A stretch of DNA of 64,000 nucleotides from Treponema pedis. GTDB taxonomy: Bacteria > Spirochaetota > Spirochaetia > Treponematales > Treponemataceae. Shown here in pieces: positions 45,618 through 55,822 of this stretch. The position numbers and the translations under genes are program-made. Within the stretch, counting starts at the first letter, position 1; each line of letters opens with the position of its first letter. Location of the stretch: positions 2,039,367-2,103,366 of the forward strand of contig NZ_CP045670.1 in NCBI RefSeq assembly GCF_017161325.1, read 5' to 3'. The notes beneath the pieces are model-generated. The model had not been told where the DNA came from. It saw only the letters and a list, made by a program, of their open reading frames with translations, and did not search any database.

Positions 45618-47111
45618 ATGGCTGCAAAGGTTTGTCTTGTTTTAACCGAAAAAACAATCGAAAAAAATCTTTCGGTATTGGAAAAGCATAGGGCTTATAT
45701 AGACATGGCGGAATTAAGAGCCGACTGTTTAAACCAAAGTGAAATCCTGTATTTACGTAAATTTCCTGAACGGGCAAAGATTCCTTCCATTCTTACGGTG
45801 CGCAGAAAAGCCGACGGAGGTTTTTTTACGGGTGGAGAAGGAGCGAGAATGACTATCTTTGCCCGAGGTTTGGCGTTTGCCAGTTCGGATACGGAAAAAA
45901 AATTTGCATACCTCGATTTGGAAGGCGATTTTCAAGCTTCGGGAATTGAAGAAGCGGCAAGAGCTTTGGATATAAAAATTATAAGAAGTATGCACAGCAA
46001 AACTCCGATAAAAGACATTGTAAAAACCGTAAACGGATTAAGACAAACCTCAGGCGATATTCCCAAACTTGCCTTTAGGGCGGCCTCTTTACACGAGGCG
46101 GCGGAAGTTTTTAAAGCCTCAAAAAAAATTGAAGAACCTTTTATTATAAGCGTAATGGGTTTTTTCGGAACACCTGTACGGATTCTTTCAACTAAAATCA
46201 ATTCGGAAATTGTTTATACCTTTACACAGGAGTACATAAAAAAACACTCGCTTGAAAAAGAGCTTATTGAGCCTGAAACCCTTCAGTCTTTGTACAGGTT
46301 TAAAAATATAGATGAGGATACGAAAATTTTCGGAGTTATAGGAAAAGACGTTAATGGAAGTCTGAGCCCCCAGCTTCACAATAAAGAATTTGCAAAACAA
46401 AATATAAACGCCGTTTATGTTCCCATTTCGGCGGATAATGCAAAAGAAGCTTTGGAGTTTGCCGAAGCGGCAAACATTCAGGGGCTGTCTGTAACGGCAC
46501 CTTTTAAAACCGATGTTATTTCCGAAATAAATTCCGTAAGTAACGACTCAAAATCGATAGGAGCGGTAAACACTCTTTTATTGCAAAATAAAAAATGGAC
46601 AGGATATAATACCGATGTGGACGGCTTCAGACAAGCCTTATTGGAGTTTTTAGACGGAGATAAATTAAATCACTATAAAATTGCAATTATAGGAGCCGGA
46701 GGAGCCGCCAAGGCCGCAGCTCATGTTATAAAGTCGTTAAACGGAAAGGCGTGCATTTTTAACCGCACCGCAGAAAGAGCTCAAACACTTGCAGAGCAAT
46801 ACCGCTTTAAATGGGCTCTTCTTGACCCGATAAATATAAAACAGCTTTATTCCTACTCCGATTTAATTATTCAAACTACGGTTGCGGGTATGGAGCCGGA
46901 TATAGAAACCGACCCTTTAAGTTTTTATACGTTTAAAGGGAAAGAAAAAATATTCGATTTAATTTACAGACCGGAAACTACAAAACTCCTAAAGAGGGCA
47001 AGGGCGGCAGGCTGCGAGGTTTGCAACGGTTATAAAATGCTTGAGTATCAGGCACATCACCAATTTAAATTATTTACAGGAAAAGAATATGAAAAAAACA
47101 ATCAGTATTGA
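45618..47111 (+). CDS. aroDE: Bifunctional 3-dehydroquinate dehydratase (type I) / shikimate dehydrogenase
   Basis: 497 residues, two enzymes fused. Residues about 1-215 are a type I dehydroquinase: AELRADCLN, RSMHSK (catalytic His) and PKLAFRAAS (Schiff-base Lys). Residues about 230-497 are shikimate dehydrogenase: GVIGKDVNGSLSPQLHN, SVTAPFK (catalytic Lys), NTDVDGF, NADP loop IGAGGAAKAA, and CNGYKMLEYQA. It carries out steps 3 and 4 of the shikimate pathway; aroC at 11929 is the last step. Its 3' end overlaps rpiA by 23 bp. The fusion is also known in plants, Chlamydiae and some spirochaetes. Confidence 0.95.
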   Translation: MAAKVCLVLTEKTIEKNLSVLEKHRAYIDMAELRADCLNQSEILYLRKFPERAKIPSILTVRRKADGGFFTGGEGARMTIFARGLAFASSDTEKKFAYLDLEGDFQASGIEEAARALDIKIIRSMHSKTPIKDIVKTVNGLRQTSGDIPKLAFRAASLHEAAEVFKASKKIEEPFIISVMGFFGTPVRILSTKINSEIVYTFTQEYIKKHSLEKELIEPETLQSLYRFKNIDEDTKIFGVIGKDVNGSLSPQLHNKEFAKQNINAVYVPISADNAKEALEFAEAANIQGLSVTAPFKTDVISEINSVSNDSKSIGAVNTLLLQNKKWTGYNTDVDGFRQALLEFLDGDKLNHYKIAIIGAGGAAKAAAHVIKSLNGKACIFNRTAERAQTLAEQYRFKWALLDPINIKQLYSYSDLIIQTTVAGMEPDIETDPLSFYTFKGKEKIFDLIYRPETTKLLKRARAAGCEVCNGYKMLEYQAHHQFKLFTGKEYEKNNQY

Positions 47112-47812
47112 AGAACAGAAAATTCTTGCCGCAAGAAGTGCGGTAGATACTCTTTTTTCGGAAAAGAAAATATTTGACGGAATAAAGATAGGACTTGGAA
47201 CGGGGTCAACGGCAATACCTGCAGTGCGCCGCATTGCGGAACTTTTAAATGAAGGAAAACTTAAAAATATTTTTGCAGTTCCTACAAGTTTTCAAACTTC
47301 AATAGAATGCGAAAATTTAGGCATTCCCGTTTATTCTTTAAGCTCAAAAAAAATAAAAGGAGAACTTGATTTAACGATTGACGGAGCTGACGAAATCGAC
47401 TGTGAAAAAAATTTAATAAAAGGAGGAGGCGCGGCTCTTCTTCTTGAAAAAATAATTGCATATAATTCAAAGAAATTAGTTATAGTTGCAGATGAAAGAA
47501 AAAAGCTAAATTCACTCGGAACATGTTTTCCTCTGCCGGTAGAAATCATTCCGGAAGCAAGATTGAGCATAACAAAACTTTTAGAAAAAAAAGGAATAAG
47601 CGTTGTTTTACGTGAAGGCATAAAAAAAAATGGGCCCTGTAATAACCGATAAGGGAAATTTTATTTTAGATATAAAATGGAGTAAAAACGATTTACCGGA
47701 ACCTAAAAAAGCGGAAATCGAATTAAATAAAATTGTGGAAAACGGCTTTTTTACAAAAAATAAACCTCGTATCTTTATTGCACGAGCTGACGGAACGGTT
47801 ATTGACTTATAA
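47089..47812 (+). pseudogene. rpiA: Ribose-5-phosphate isomerase A, frameshifted
   Basis: Start ATG 47089 with CAGGAAAAG upstream, inside the end of aroDE. The conserved parts are GLGTGSTA, AVPTSFQTSIECENLGIPV and DLTIDGADEIDCEKNLIKGGGAALLLEKI, then KLVIVADERKK. A run of nine As (47622-47630) then shifts the frame and ends the protein at 47652. With eight As it reads REGIKKMGPVITDKGNFILDI to the stop at 47812, 240 residues in all. The enzyme interconverts ribose-5-P and ribulose-5-P. It works beside transketolase (49198) and supplies PRPP for purF/pyrF. Confidence 0.85.
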
Positions 47813-47885
47813 TAAAAACCGTAATGCATTAAAATACATAAACCGTTTATTTTTATTTTAATATAACATTACACGGGAAAAAATT

Positions 47886-49022
47886 ATGAATAACAAGGTA
47901 AATTCAATTTTGGAAAACGGAAATTGGTATCCTCAAAATAAGTTATGTTTGGAAGCCCTAATAAAAGAAAAAGCTTTTTCGGATAATTACGCGGTTTTCG
48001 ATTGGGACTATACTTGTATTTTTTACGATACACAGGATAATTTATTTATATATCAATTGGAAAATCTTTGCTTTAATTTAACTCCGGAAAACTTTTCAAA
48101 AACAATCAGAGCCGGGATTCCGCAAAATATTCCCCTTAAACATTGTGTAAATCTTCATGGGAAACAATTAAAGGCTTGTGAACTTTCGGAAGACTTGGAC
48201 AGAGACTATGAGTTTCTTTATAAAAATTATAAAGGTTTAGCCGGAAACAAACCTCTTATAGAAGTTACCTCTACCGAAGAATACATAGACTTTAAAGCTA
48301 AAATGATTTTTTTAATGCGCGGAGCCGCTCCCGCTTGCGGAGTGGATATTGCCCAATCGGTAAGTACGGGAATGACTATAAAAGAATTGGAAGCTCTTAC
48401 GGGAAAGGCTATAGATAAAGGCCTTTCCGATAAAATTAAAGAGTATACGGTGTTTTCAAGTGAAAAATTAACCGGTAAATCGGGCCGCATTCAAACCGTA
48501 TACAGAAAAGGAATCCGCGCTCAGACTGAAATAAAAAACTTAATTAAAGTATTAAACGAACACGGTATTGAACCTTACATTTGCTCCGCTTCACAGGAAG
48601 ATAATGTGCGCGTCTTCGCATCAAACCCTAAATACGGATATAATGTAAAATCCGAGAATGTTTTCGGAAGACGCAGACTTTTAGATAACTTTAAAAAACT
48701 TACATGCGAAAATGACAGTTCAATTCCGGCAACACGGAAAGAAGGTAAGGCCGAAGCAATAAAAAAAGTAATAAGAAGTAAACACGGTAACAAGCCTCCC
48801 GTACTTATTGCGGGAGACGGAGACGGTGATTTTTTTATGATGAGCGAATTTAAAAATGATGCCGTTATCTTATTATTTAACCGCAAGCCTAAACCCGAAA
48901 CAATGATTTATCCCTTTTTAATTAAAGGGCTTGAACAAAGAAAAAATAAAACTATAAGTTTAGAGGGTACGGTTTTAGTCCAAAACAGAAATGACGCCAC
49001 GGGAGAGTTTTCTCCGGAATAG
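47886..49022 (+). CDS. HAD-superfamily phosphatase, phosphoserine/phosphocholine phosphatase-like
   Basis: 378 residues. HAD motif I is FDWDYTCIF (Asp nucleophile near residue 39), motif II ICSAS, and motif III/IV IAGDGDGDFFM (near 312-320), all intact. No signal peptide is seen, so it is likely cytoplasmic. The large cap insert resembles PchP-type phosphatases that act on phosphocholine or phosphoethanolamine; T. denticola makes phosphocholine lipids, which would fit, but that is inference. Own transcription unit after rpiA. Confidence 0.82.
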   Translation: MNNKVNSILENGNWYPQNKLCLEALIKEKAFSDNYAVFDWDYTCIFYDTQDNLFIYQLENLCFNLTPENFSKTIRAGIPQNIPLKHCVNLHGKQLKACELSEDLDRDYEFLYKNYKGLAGNKPLIEVTSTEEYIDFKAKMIFLMRGAAPACGVDIAQSVSTGMTIKELEALTGKAIDKGLSDKIKEYTVFSSEKLTGKSGRIQTVYRKGIRAQTEIKNLIKVLNEHGIEPYICSASQEDNVRVFASNPKYGYNVKSENVFGRRRLLDNFKKLTCENDSSIPATRKEGKAEAIKKVIRSKHGNKPPVLIAGDGDGDFFMMSEFKNDAVILLFNRKPKPETMIYPFLIKGLEQRKNKTISLEGTVLVQNRNDATGEFSPE

Positions 49023-49149
49023 AATTTATAAGTTATTTTTTCTTTATCTTTTTAAAATTTATTATTTAAATCGGAAATACCGTACATATAGATGATATGG
49101 AAAAGGCGGTTAATCTTATTTTAAACTATTTACAAAGCCTATAAAAAAC

Positions 49150-49183
49150 ATCTCCGCTTGAAATTTAGATTTCAAGCGGAGAT
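49150..49183 (-). terminator. Terminator of transketolase
   Basis: A perfect 15-bp stem ATCTCCGCTTGAAAT/ATTTCAAGCGGAGAT around TTAG, followed on the minus strand by GTTTTTTAT. Confidence 0.9.
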
Positions 49184-49197
49184 ATATAATTTTAAAA

Positions 49198-51186
49198 CTA
49201 TTTTTCAATCAGTTCCGCAAGTTTTTCCGCAGTAAAACCTAAATGTTCGGCAACTTTGCTTCCAGGGGCGGAAGTTCCGAATTGCTCAATCGAAAAATTA
49301 TCGCATTTACACTTAGTCCAGCCTTCCCAGCCTTGACGTATTCCGGCTTCCGCGGTAATAATTCTGATATCTTTTTTACAACCGCCCAAAACCGAATGAA
49401 TCGTATCTTTACAGGAATTTTCAAAAAGCTCTTTTGAAGGCACCGATACAACCCTTACCTTTTTGCCGTTTACAAGACTTGCAGCTTTTACCGCAGTGCT
49501 TACTTCGGAACCCGTAGCCAGTACGGTAATATCCGGTACACCTTGAACGTCTTTTATTATATATGCGCCGTTTTTAAAATGTTCACGCCAAGCCGAATCG
49601 GCTTTTTCCAAGACGGGTAAATTCTGTCGGCTTAAAATTAAACATACGGGGCCGTCAGTATGTTGAAGAGCCAAAGCCCACGCTTCTCCCGTTTCTTCCG
49701 CGTCGGCAGGACGTAAAACCAAAACATTCGGAATTGCTCTTAAAGAAGCAAGCAGCTCTACAGGCTGGTGGGTCGGGCCGTCTTCCCCTACATAAACCGA
49801 ATCGTGAGTAAGAACGAAAATAGAAGGAAGTTTCATAAGAGCTGCAAGCCTTAATGAAGGTCTAAGATAATCTGCAAAGACTAAAAAAGTAGCACAAAAC
49901 GCTCTAAAGCCTCCGTGAAGCTGAATGCCGTTCGTAATTGTGCCCATTGCAAATTCCCTTATGCCGTAGCGTAAATACCTGCCTTGAGGAGTTTCGTCCG
50001 TAAATGAAGGAATTCCGTCTAAACCTACGGCGTTAGGCCCTTCCAAATCGGCGGAGCCTCCTACAAGGTTTGTAAGAGTTTTTGCAAATTCGTTTAAAAC
50101 TTTTTTTGAAGCCGAGCGTGTTGCAACCGCCTCTTCCTTTTTAAACTGCGGCAAAACAACGCTTTTAATAAGCTCTTTTGAAATTCCGCCCTTAGAAAAA
50201 AACATATCCCATTCTTTTCTTTTTTCGGGATATTTACAACTCCATTGCTCAAAAGTGTTATTCCATTCATTTTCGGCACGGGATAATTCTTCCCGTCTTT
50301 TTTTAAAGAACGAGTAAGCTTCTTCAAAGACGAAAAATTCTTTTGAAGGGTCAAGTCCTAAATTCTTTTTAGCTTCCGTAATTCCGTCTTTTCCTAAAGG
50401 AGCACCGTGAGCCTTGTTTTTTCCCGCAACGGTAGGAGCGCCCTGCCCTATTACGGATTTAAGCATAATAAGAGTCGGCCGCTCATCTTTTTTCGCTTCG
50501 GCGGTAAGATGTTCGATATCCTCATAAGAATACATTGAGCCTTGCAAAACCTGCCAGCCGTAAGCCTTATAACGCGCTGCAATATCTTCCGTAAAAGTTA
50601 TATCGGTAGAACCGTCTATTGTAATTTTATTTTCGTCGTAATAAACAATTAATTTTCCCAGTTTTAAATGCCCCGCCAAACTTGAAGCTTCCGAAGCGAC
50701 ACCTTCCATTAGGCAGCCTTCCCCTACAAGTACATAAGTATAATGGTCTACGATTTTATAACCGTCTTCATTAAATTCGGATGCAAGCATTTTTTCGGCA
50801 ATTGCCATACCTACGGCAGTTGCAATACCCTGCCCCAGGGGACCTGTTGTAGTTTCCACTCCGGGAGTATCTCCGTATTCAGGGTGCCCCGGACATTTCG
50901 AGCCAAGCTGTCTAAAACTTTTAATATCTTCAAGCGAAACATCATAACCTGAAATATGCAAGATTGAATATAAAAGCATAGAGCCGTGTCCGGCAGATAA
51001 AACAAAGCGGTCTCTATCCTTCCATTCGGGATTTAATGGATTATGTTTTAAAATTTTTCCGTAAAGAGAAGCTGCAAGCTCGGCAGCTCCGAGAGGCAAG
51101 CCGGGGTGTCCCGAATTCGCTTTTTCGATTGCGTCCATCGAAAGACTTCTAATTGAAAGAGCAACGGCATCAAGCTCGTTTTTCAT
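49198..51186 (-). CDS. tkt: Transketolase
   Basis: Start ATG 51186 with GGAGG; 662 residues. It moves two-carbon units between pentose and triose phosphates using thiamine diphosphate. Signatures: [52 protein letters not shown] motif [13 protein letters not shown] with [11 protein letters not shown], and [17 protein letters not shown] in the second half. Intact. It has its own promoter and terminator. Confidence 0.97.
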   Translation of the reverse strand: MKNELDAVALSIRSLSMDAIEKANSGHPGLPLGAAELAASLYGKILKHNPLNPEWKDRDRFVLSAGHGSMLLYSILHISGYDVSLEDIKSFRQLGSKCPGHPEYGDTPGVETTTGPLGQGIATAVGMAIAEKMLASEFNEDGYKIVDHYTYVLVGEGCLMEGVASEASSLAGHLKLGKLIVYYDENKITIDGSTDITFTEDIAARYKAYGWQVLQGSMYSYEDIEHLTAEAKKDERPTLIMLKSVIGQGAPTVAGKNKAHGAPLGKDGITEAKKNLGLDPSKEFFVFEEAYSFFKKRREELSRAENEWNNTFEQWSCKYPEKRKEWDMFFSKGGISKELIKSVVLPQFKKEEAVATRSASKKVLNEFAKTLTNLVGGSADLEGPNAVGLDGIPSFTDETPQGRYLRYGIREFAMGTITNGIQLHGGFRAFCATFLVFADYLRPSLRLAALMKLPSIFVLTHDSVYVGEDGPTHQPVELLASLRAIPNVLVLRPADAEETGEAWALALQHTDGPVCLILSRQNLPVLEKADSAWREHFKNGAYIIKDVQGVPDITVLATGSEVSTAVKAASLVNGKKVRVVSVPSKELFENSCKDTIHSVLGGCKKDIRIITAEAGIRQGWEGWTKCKCDNFSIEQFGTSAPGSKVAEHLGFTAEKLAELIEK

Positions 51187-51256
51187 AAAATACCTCCAAG
51201 GTGTTGTATTTAATCGTTTTTTTAAGGCATTAAGCCGGTAAGTATTCCCGCAGCGG

Positions 51257-51285
51257 ATTTTAGCATAATAGAATTTTTTTTTCAA
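51257..51285 (-). promoter_or_regulatory. Promoter of tkt
   Basis: Minus strand: TTGAAA (51285-51280), 17-bp spacer, TAAAAT (51262-51257). Confidence 0.65.
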
Positions 51286-51375
51286 TACCGGGCTTCCGAA
51301 TGTTTAAACTTGAAGTAAGGCCTTTAAATGAGTTTAAGGATAATCAAAACTTAATTCCCCAGAATAGTAAACGGT

Positions 51376-52071
51376 TCACCCTTTTTCGGTTTCTATTATA
51401 ACGGCCCCTTTTTCCGTAATGCCGGTTAAAACACCCTCTACAGGTATATCGGCATTTTGTCCTTGCATAAATTTAACCGTTTCGTTTTTTTTCCATAATT
51501 TTCCGTTTACCTTGTTATGCCAATCTTCCATATTTAAAACGGAATATAAGGTTTTTAAATAACATTTAATAAATTGCTCTACGCTAGGAGCCTTTCCTGC
51601 AGCCGAAGCAATTGAAACGGCCCTATTTTTAATATCTTCGGAAAATTCCTTTTGAAGAATATTAACTCCCGTACCTGCCAATAAACAGCCCTTATAAGTC
51701 TCGCATAAAATACCGGCAGCTTTTTTTCCGTTTATTAAAATATCATTGGGCCATTTTATTGCGGTTTTAAGTTCTTTCGGCAAAAATATGTCGGCAGTTA
51801 AAGCTACGGCAAGCCCTATTTTAAGAGGCACAGAAGTTTCAAAATTTTGTTTAAGCAATACCGTTCCCAGAAGATTTTCGTTAAAATTTGAATACCAAAC
51901 CCTGCCCTTTAATCTGCCTCGTCCCTCACTCTGTTCTCCCGCATAAATAAAGGTTCCGAACGGAGCCCCTTTATCAACAAGAGTTTTCGCATCATTCATA
52001 GTAGAACAAGTTCTTTCAATATAATAAACGGGTGCGTCAAAAATATTTTTAATATCGGCTTGTTTATACAT
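51376..52071 (-). CDS. birA: Biotin--[acetyl-CoA carboxylase] ligase
   Basis: 231 residues, catalytic domain only, without the N-terminal repressor helix-turn-helix of E. coli BirA. Motifs: GEQSEGRGRLKGRVWYS (biotinyl-AMP loop) and KWPNDILINGKKAAGILCE. It attaches biotin to the EAMKM lysine of AccB, whose gene lies in the same operon. Last gene of the fatty-acid operon, 4 bp after accA. Lacking a DNA-binding domain it cannot regulate biotin genes directly. Confidence 0.95.
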   Translation of the reverse strand: MYKQADIKNIFDAPVYYIERTCSTMNDAKTLVDKGAPFGTFIYAGEQSEGRGRLKGRVWYSNFNENLLGTVLLKQNFETSVPLKIGLAVALTADIFLPKELKTAIKWPNDILINGKKAAGILCETYKGCLLAGTGVNILQKEFSEDIKNRAVSIASAAGKAPSVEQFIKCYLKTLYSVLNMEDWHNKVNGKLWKKNETVKFMQGQNADIPVEGVLTGITEKGAVIIETEKG

Positions 52072-52075
52072 CGTC

Positions 52076-53008
52076 CTATTCGGAAAAACAGCCTACGGCA
52101 TGTATTTTTTTCTTTCGGTATTTTACCAATACAGAAGGGTCCCGCTTACATAAATCGGTTATATCATGCAATATTTGAGAACGCATTGCTTCCGCCGTTT
52201 TTTGCGGGTCCGTATGTGCTCCTTCTTCAGGTTCATCTATTACCCCGTTAATCATTTTTAAACCTAAAACTTCACGGCTTGTGATTTTAAGCATTACGGC
52301 CGCATCTTTTGCCCTGCTTGAATCGCGCAATAAAATGGAAGCACAGCCTTCGGGAGATATAACCGAAAAAATGGAGTTTTCAAGCATATAGATTTTATCT
52401 CCTACACCTATCCCCAATGCTCCGCCCGAACCGCCTTCTCCTATAATAAAACAAATAACAGGGGTTTTTACACGGCTTAACTCTCGTAAATTTACCGCAA
52501 TGGCTTCTCCTATACCGCGTTCTTCAGCCCCGAGTCCGGGGTATGCTCCTTGGGTATCAATGAAGCTTACTATGGGCCTACGGAATTTTTCAGCCTGTTT
52601 TATAAGCCTAAGAGCCTTTCTGTAGCCTTCGGGATTCGCCATGCCGCCGTTTCTTTCAATGGTTTCTCTCAAGTTTTTTCCCTTTTGGTTTCCGACAACG
52701 GTAACGGGTATTCCTTCGATAAATCCTATTCCTCCTATCAAGGCGGGGTCGTCCCCGAAAAAGCGGTCTCCGTGCAATTCGATAAAATCATCAAATATCA
52801 TATCGATATAATCAAGGGCGCGCGGACGGTCGCTGTTTCGTGCAAGTTCCACTCTTTTCCATGTTTTAGAGGCAGAAGAACAATTTTGAAATTTTTCGTT
52901 TATTTGCTTCAGCTCTCCGCTTATATCAAGGCCGTATTTATCCGCAATATCCTGAAGTTCGTTTAATAATTCTTTTTGCTCTATTTGATTTTTCTCTTTT
53001 TTAGCCAT
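52076..53008 (-). CDS. accA: Acetyl-CoA carboxylase carboxyltransferase subunit alpha
   Basis: 310 residues. N-terminal coiled coil, then the carboxyltransferase core VELARNSDRPRALDYID, DDPALIGGIGFI, IERNGGMANPEGYRKALRL, FIDTQGAYPGLGAEERGIGEAIA and IGEGGSGGALGIGVGDKI. With AccD it moves the carboxyl group from biotin to acetyl-CoA to give malonyl-CoA. ATG with AGGAG upstream. Confidence 0.97.
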   Translation of the reverse strand: MAKKEKNQIEQKELLNELQDIADKYGLDISGELKQINEKFQNCSSASKTWKRVELARNSDRPRALDYIDMIFDDFIELHGDRFFGDDPALIGGIGFIEGIPVTVVGNQKGKNLRETIERNGGMANPEGYRKALRLIKQAEKFRRPIVSFIDTQGAYPGLGAEERGIGEAIAVNLRELSRVKTPVICFIIGEGGSGGALGIGVGDKIYMLENSIFSVISPEGCASILLRDSSRAKDAAVMLKITSREVLGLKMINGVIDEPEEGAHTDPQKTAEAMRSQILHDITDLCKRDPSVLVKYRKKKIHAVGCFSE

Positions 53009-53110
53009 AGTTATTATCTCCTATTTTTGCATTTTTATAAGGTACAACCTTAAAAAGGCATAAAATTAAGTCAAGCCCGGTAATTTTTCAATTACACAGA
53101 TTGATGATTT

Positions 53111-53902
53111 TTATTTTATTCCGGCGGATTTTTTCCCGACCGGACTTTTTGTATGAGCGTCAATCATAAGTGCAAAAAAATGTTTTTGCTCGGAACGCGG
53201 GACAATACAATCTACAAAACCTTTTTTCAGTTGAAATTCCGCACGCTGAAAACCTTCAGGTAGCTGCTGGCGTATCGTTCCCTCTATAACGCGCGGTCCT
53301 GCAAAACCGATAAGAGCATTGGGTTCCGCGGCAATGACATCTCCCAGCATGGCAAAACTTGCGGTAACACCCCCGGTGGTAGGATCGCAGAGCATTATAA
53401 AAAGCGGTACACCCTTATCGTCCAATTCCGCAGCGGCACTTGAAGTTTTAGCCATTTGCATAAGAGAAAAAAGACCTTCCTGCATACGGGCACCGCCCGA
53501 TGTAGTATAAATAATGACGGGAATTTTTTCTTCAGCCCCTTTCAACATAAGACGTGAAATTTTTTCTCCTACAACGGAGCCCATTGAGCCTCCCATAAAA
53601 TCGAAGGACATTACTGCAAGCAGGGCTTCCCTTCCCTCTATTTTGCACAGTCCGGTAACTACGGCTTCGTTCATAGAAGTTTTTGCTTCCGCTGCGGAAA
53701 CTTTCTCTTCATATCCTGCCATTTGTATCGGATTTTTTGTTTTTAGAGTTTTATATAATTCTTCAAATGAATTTTCATCCGCCAAATAGGCTATTCTGCC
53801 GGCGGCATCTATCCGCAAATGGTATCCGCAATTCGGGCAAACCATTAAATCGGCGGCGAGAGTTTCCGGGTCATATTGTGTTTTACAATGAGGACAGTCC
53901 AT
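53111..53902 (-). CDS. accD: Acetyl-CoA carboxylase carboxyltransferase subunit beta
   Basis: 263 residues, shorter than E. coli AccD (about 304) but complete in core. N-terminal zinc ribbon CPHC (4-7) and CPNC (22-25). Carboxyltransferase core: YTTSGGARMQEGLFSLMQMAKTSSA, CDPTTGGVTASFAMLGDVI, and ALIGFAGPRVIEGTIRQQLPEGFQRAEF. Partner of AccA. Its ATG overlaps the accC stop by one base. Confidence 0.97.
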   Translation of the reverse strand: MDCPHCKTQYDPETLAADLMVCPNCGYHLRIDAAGRIAYLADENSFEELYKTLKTKNPIQMAGYEEKVSAAEAKTSMNEAVVTGLCKIEGREALLAVMSFDFMGGSMGSVVGEKISRLMLKGAEEKIPVIIYTTSGGARMQEGLFSLMQMAKTSSAAAELDDKGVPLFIMLCDPTTGGVTASFAMLGDVIAAEPNALIGFAGPRVIEGTIRQQLPEGFQRAEFQLKKGFVDCIVPRSEQKHFFALMIDAHTKSPVGKKSAGIK

Positions 53903-55227
53903 TATTTTTCTCCTGTATTAAATAGTTGCTCATATAATCCGGTACCGAAGGTACCCGATTGAAATTGAGACGAATTTAAGATAAATTTTTGCTCTTCAAT
54001 ATTGGTTTGTATTCCTTCTATTTGTAATTCGTCAAGAGCACATAAGAGTTTTTTTATTGCAAGTTTTCTGTTTTCATCATGAACGATGAGTTTAGCCGTC
54101 ATGGAATCATAAAACGGAACAACCGTATATCCTTGGTACAAAAAGCTGTCGAATCTTATTCCGTTGCCGCCCGGGACATGCAGCTTTTTAATAAGCCCCG
54201 GAGTGCGGGCATTTATACGGGCTTCAATTGCCCAGCCCTTTACGGGTAAAATACCGGACGGAAAATTCATTTTTCCTCCCGTACATACGTTAATCTGTTC
54301 TCGTATAATATCCGTGCCTGTTATCATTTCGGATACGGGGTGTTCCACTTGAATACGGGCGTTTACTTCCATAAAATAAAAATCTTTACCGGAAACAAGG
54401 AATTCTATTGTTCCCGCTCCGCAATATTTAAGTGAAGAAAAAAGTTTTTGAGCACCCTTACACATTGCGCCGCGCATTTCTTCGGTAACGGCGGGAGAAG
54501 GACTTTCTTCTATTAACTTTTGGTGATTACGCTGTACGGAACAATCCCTCTCTCCTAAAACGGCTACACAGCCCTTTCCGTCGCCTACAATTTGTAATTC
54601 TACATGCCGGGGGTCGCAGAGGTATTTTTCGATATATACGGTTCCGTCGGCAAAATTTGCCAACGCTTCCGAAGAGGCTATGGTAAAGTTTTCAGCCAAA
54701 TCCTCTTCTTTCCAAACTACGCGCATTCCCTTTCCTCCGCCTCCCGAAGCGGCTTTTATTATAACGGGATAACCGCATTTTTTTGCCGTTTCGGCGGCTT
54801 GGGCGGCATTTTTTATAGCGCCTTTAGAGCCGGGCGTTATAGGTAGACCGCTTTTTTCCGCAGTTTCGCGAGCTCTTACCTTATCACCGAGCATTTCTAT
54901 AGTATCCGGTTCAGGCCCTATCCACAACATACCGGCTTTTATAACCTCACGAGCAAAATCGGCATTTTCGGATAAAAATCCTACGCCGGGGTGTACTGCA
55001 TCGCAGCCCGTACAAAGCGCCGCCGTAATAAGGGCTTCTTTATTCAGATAGCTTTTCGCCGAAGGTGCAGGCCCTATACAAACCGCTTGGTCCGCCAATT
55101 TTACATGAAGACATTCTTTATCCGCCGAAGAATATACCGCTACGGTCTTTATTCCCATTTCGCGGCAAGAGCGGATAATACGTACCGCAATTTCACTGCG
55201 GTTTGCAATAAACATTTTTTGTATCAT
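53902..55227 (-). CDS. accC: Acetyl-CoA carboxylase, biotin carboxylase subunit
   Basis: 441 residues. ATP-grasp enzyme that carboxylates biotin on AccB. Motifs: IANRSEIAVRIIRSCREMGI, ATP loop KAASGGGGKGMRVV, EKYLCDPRHVELQIVGD, ERDCSVQRNHQKLIEESPS, and the catalytic EVNARIQVEHPVSEMITG. It overlaps accB and accD by one base on each side, a tightly coupled accBCD block. Confidence 0.97.
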   Translation of the reverse strand: MIQKMFIANRSEIAVRIIRSCREMGIKTVAVYSSADKECLHVKLADQAVCIGPAPSAKSYLNKEALITAALCTGCDAVHPGVGFLSENADFAREVIKAGMLWIGPEPDTIEMLGDKVRARETAEKSGLPITPGSKGAIKNAAQAAETAKKCGYPVIIKAASGGGGKGMRVVWKEEDLAENFTIASSEALANFADGTVYIEKYLCDPRHVELQIVGDGKGCVAVLGERDCSVQRNHQKLIEESPSPAVTEEMRGAMCKGAQKLFSSLKYCGAGTIEFLVSGKDFYFMEVNARIQVEHPVSEMITGTDIIREQINVCTGGKMNFPSGILPVKGWAIEARINARTPGLIKKLHVPGGNGIRFDSFLYQGYTVVPFYDSMTAKLIVHDENRKLAIKKLLCALDELQIEGIQTNIEEQKFILNSSQFQSGTFGTGLYEQLFNTGEK

Positions 55228-55754
55228 TATTCTATCCTGATAACAAAAAGAGGCTGGTCGAATTCAACTAAATCGCCGTTTGCAACAAGAATATCTTCTA
55301 TAATTCCGTTATATTCGCACTCCAAGGTGTTCATCATTTTCATAGCTTCCAAAATACACAAGGGCTGCCCCTTGGATACTTTTCCGCCTTTTTCAACATA
55401 GGCCGGAGCGTCCGGAGAAGGAGAGCGGTAAAATGAGCCTACAATCGGGCTTTTTACCGTAACAAGCTCTTTGGAAGTATCGCCGCTTATTCCGCTTTCC
55501 GTTTTAACTCGGTTTTCGGAAGACGCTAACCCGCTTACAGCGGAAGGATTTTGAACTTGCTCCGTAATGCTTGTCTGCTGTAAAACAGGCTGAGTTTGAA
55601 TATATTGCAAGGGGTTTTGTAATCCCTGTATATTTTGCCTGTAGGCTTCTTCTTTTTTAAGCGTTAACTCGGCCTCTCCGTTTTTTATATGTAAAAATAC
55701 CGAGGGACTTTTTTCAAAGCGGTCAATTAAATTTAAAATAAATTCTTCTTTCAT
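55227..55754 (-). CDS. accB: Biotin carboxyl carrier protein of acetyl-CoA carboxylase
   Basis: 175 residues. N-terminal docking region, a Gln/Pro/Ser-rich linker (about residues 50-95), then the biotinyl domain SPIVGSFYRSPSPDAPAYVEKGG and CILEAMKMMNTLECEYNG, in which the Lys of EAMKM carries biotin. Confidence 0.96.
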   Translation of the reverse strand: MKEEFILNLIDRFEKSPSVFLHIKNGEAELTLKKEEAYRQNIQGLQNPLQYIQTQPVLQQTSITEQVQNPSAVSGLASSENRVKTESGISGDTSKELVTVKSPIVGSFYRSPSPDAPAYVEKGGKVSKGQPLCILEAMKMMNTLECEYNGIIEDILVANGDLVEFDQPLFVIRIE

Positions 55755-55822
55755 ATTTATACCTTACCTTATTCGTATCCCGTCTTTGTCAGGAAACTTC
55801 AGTTTAATTTCAGGAATTTGTT

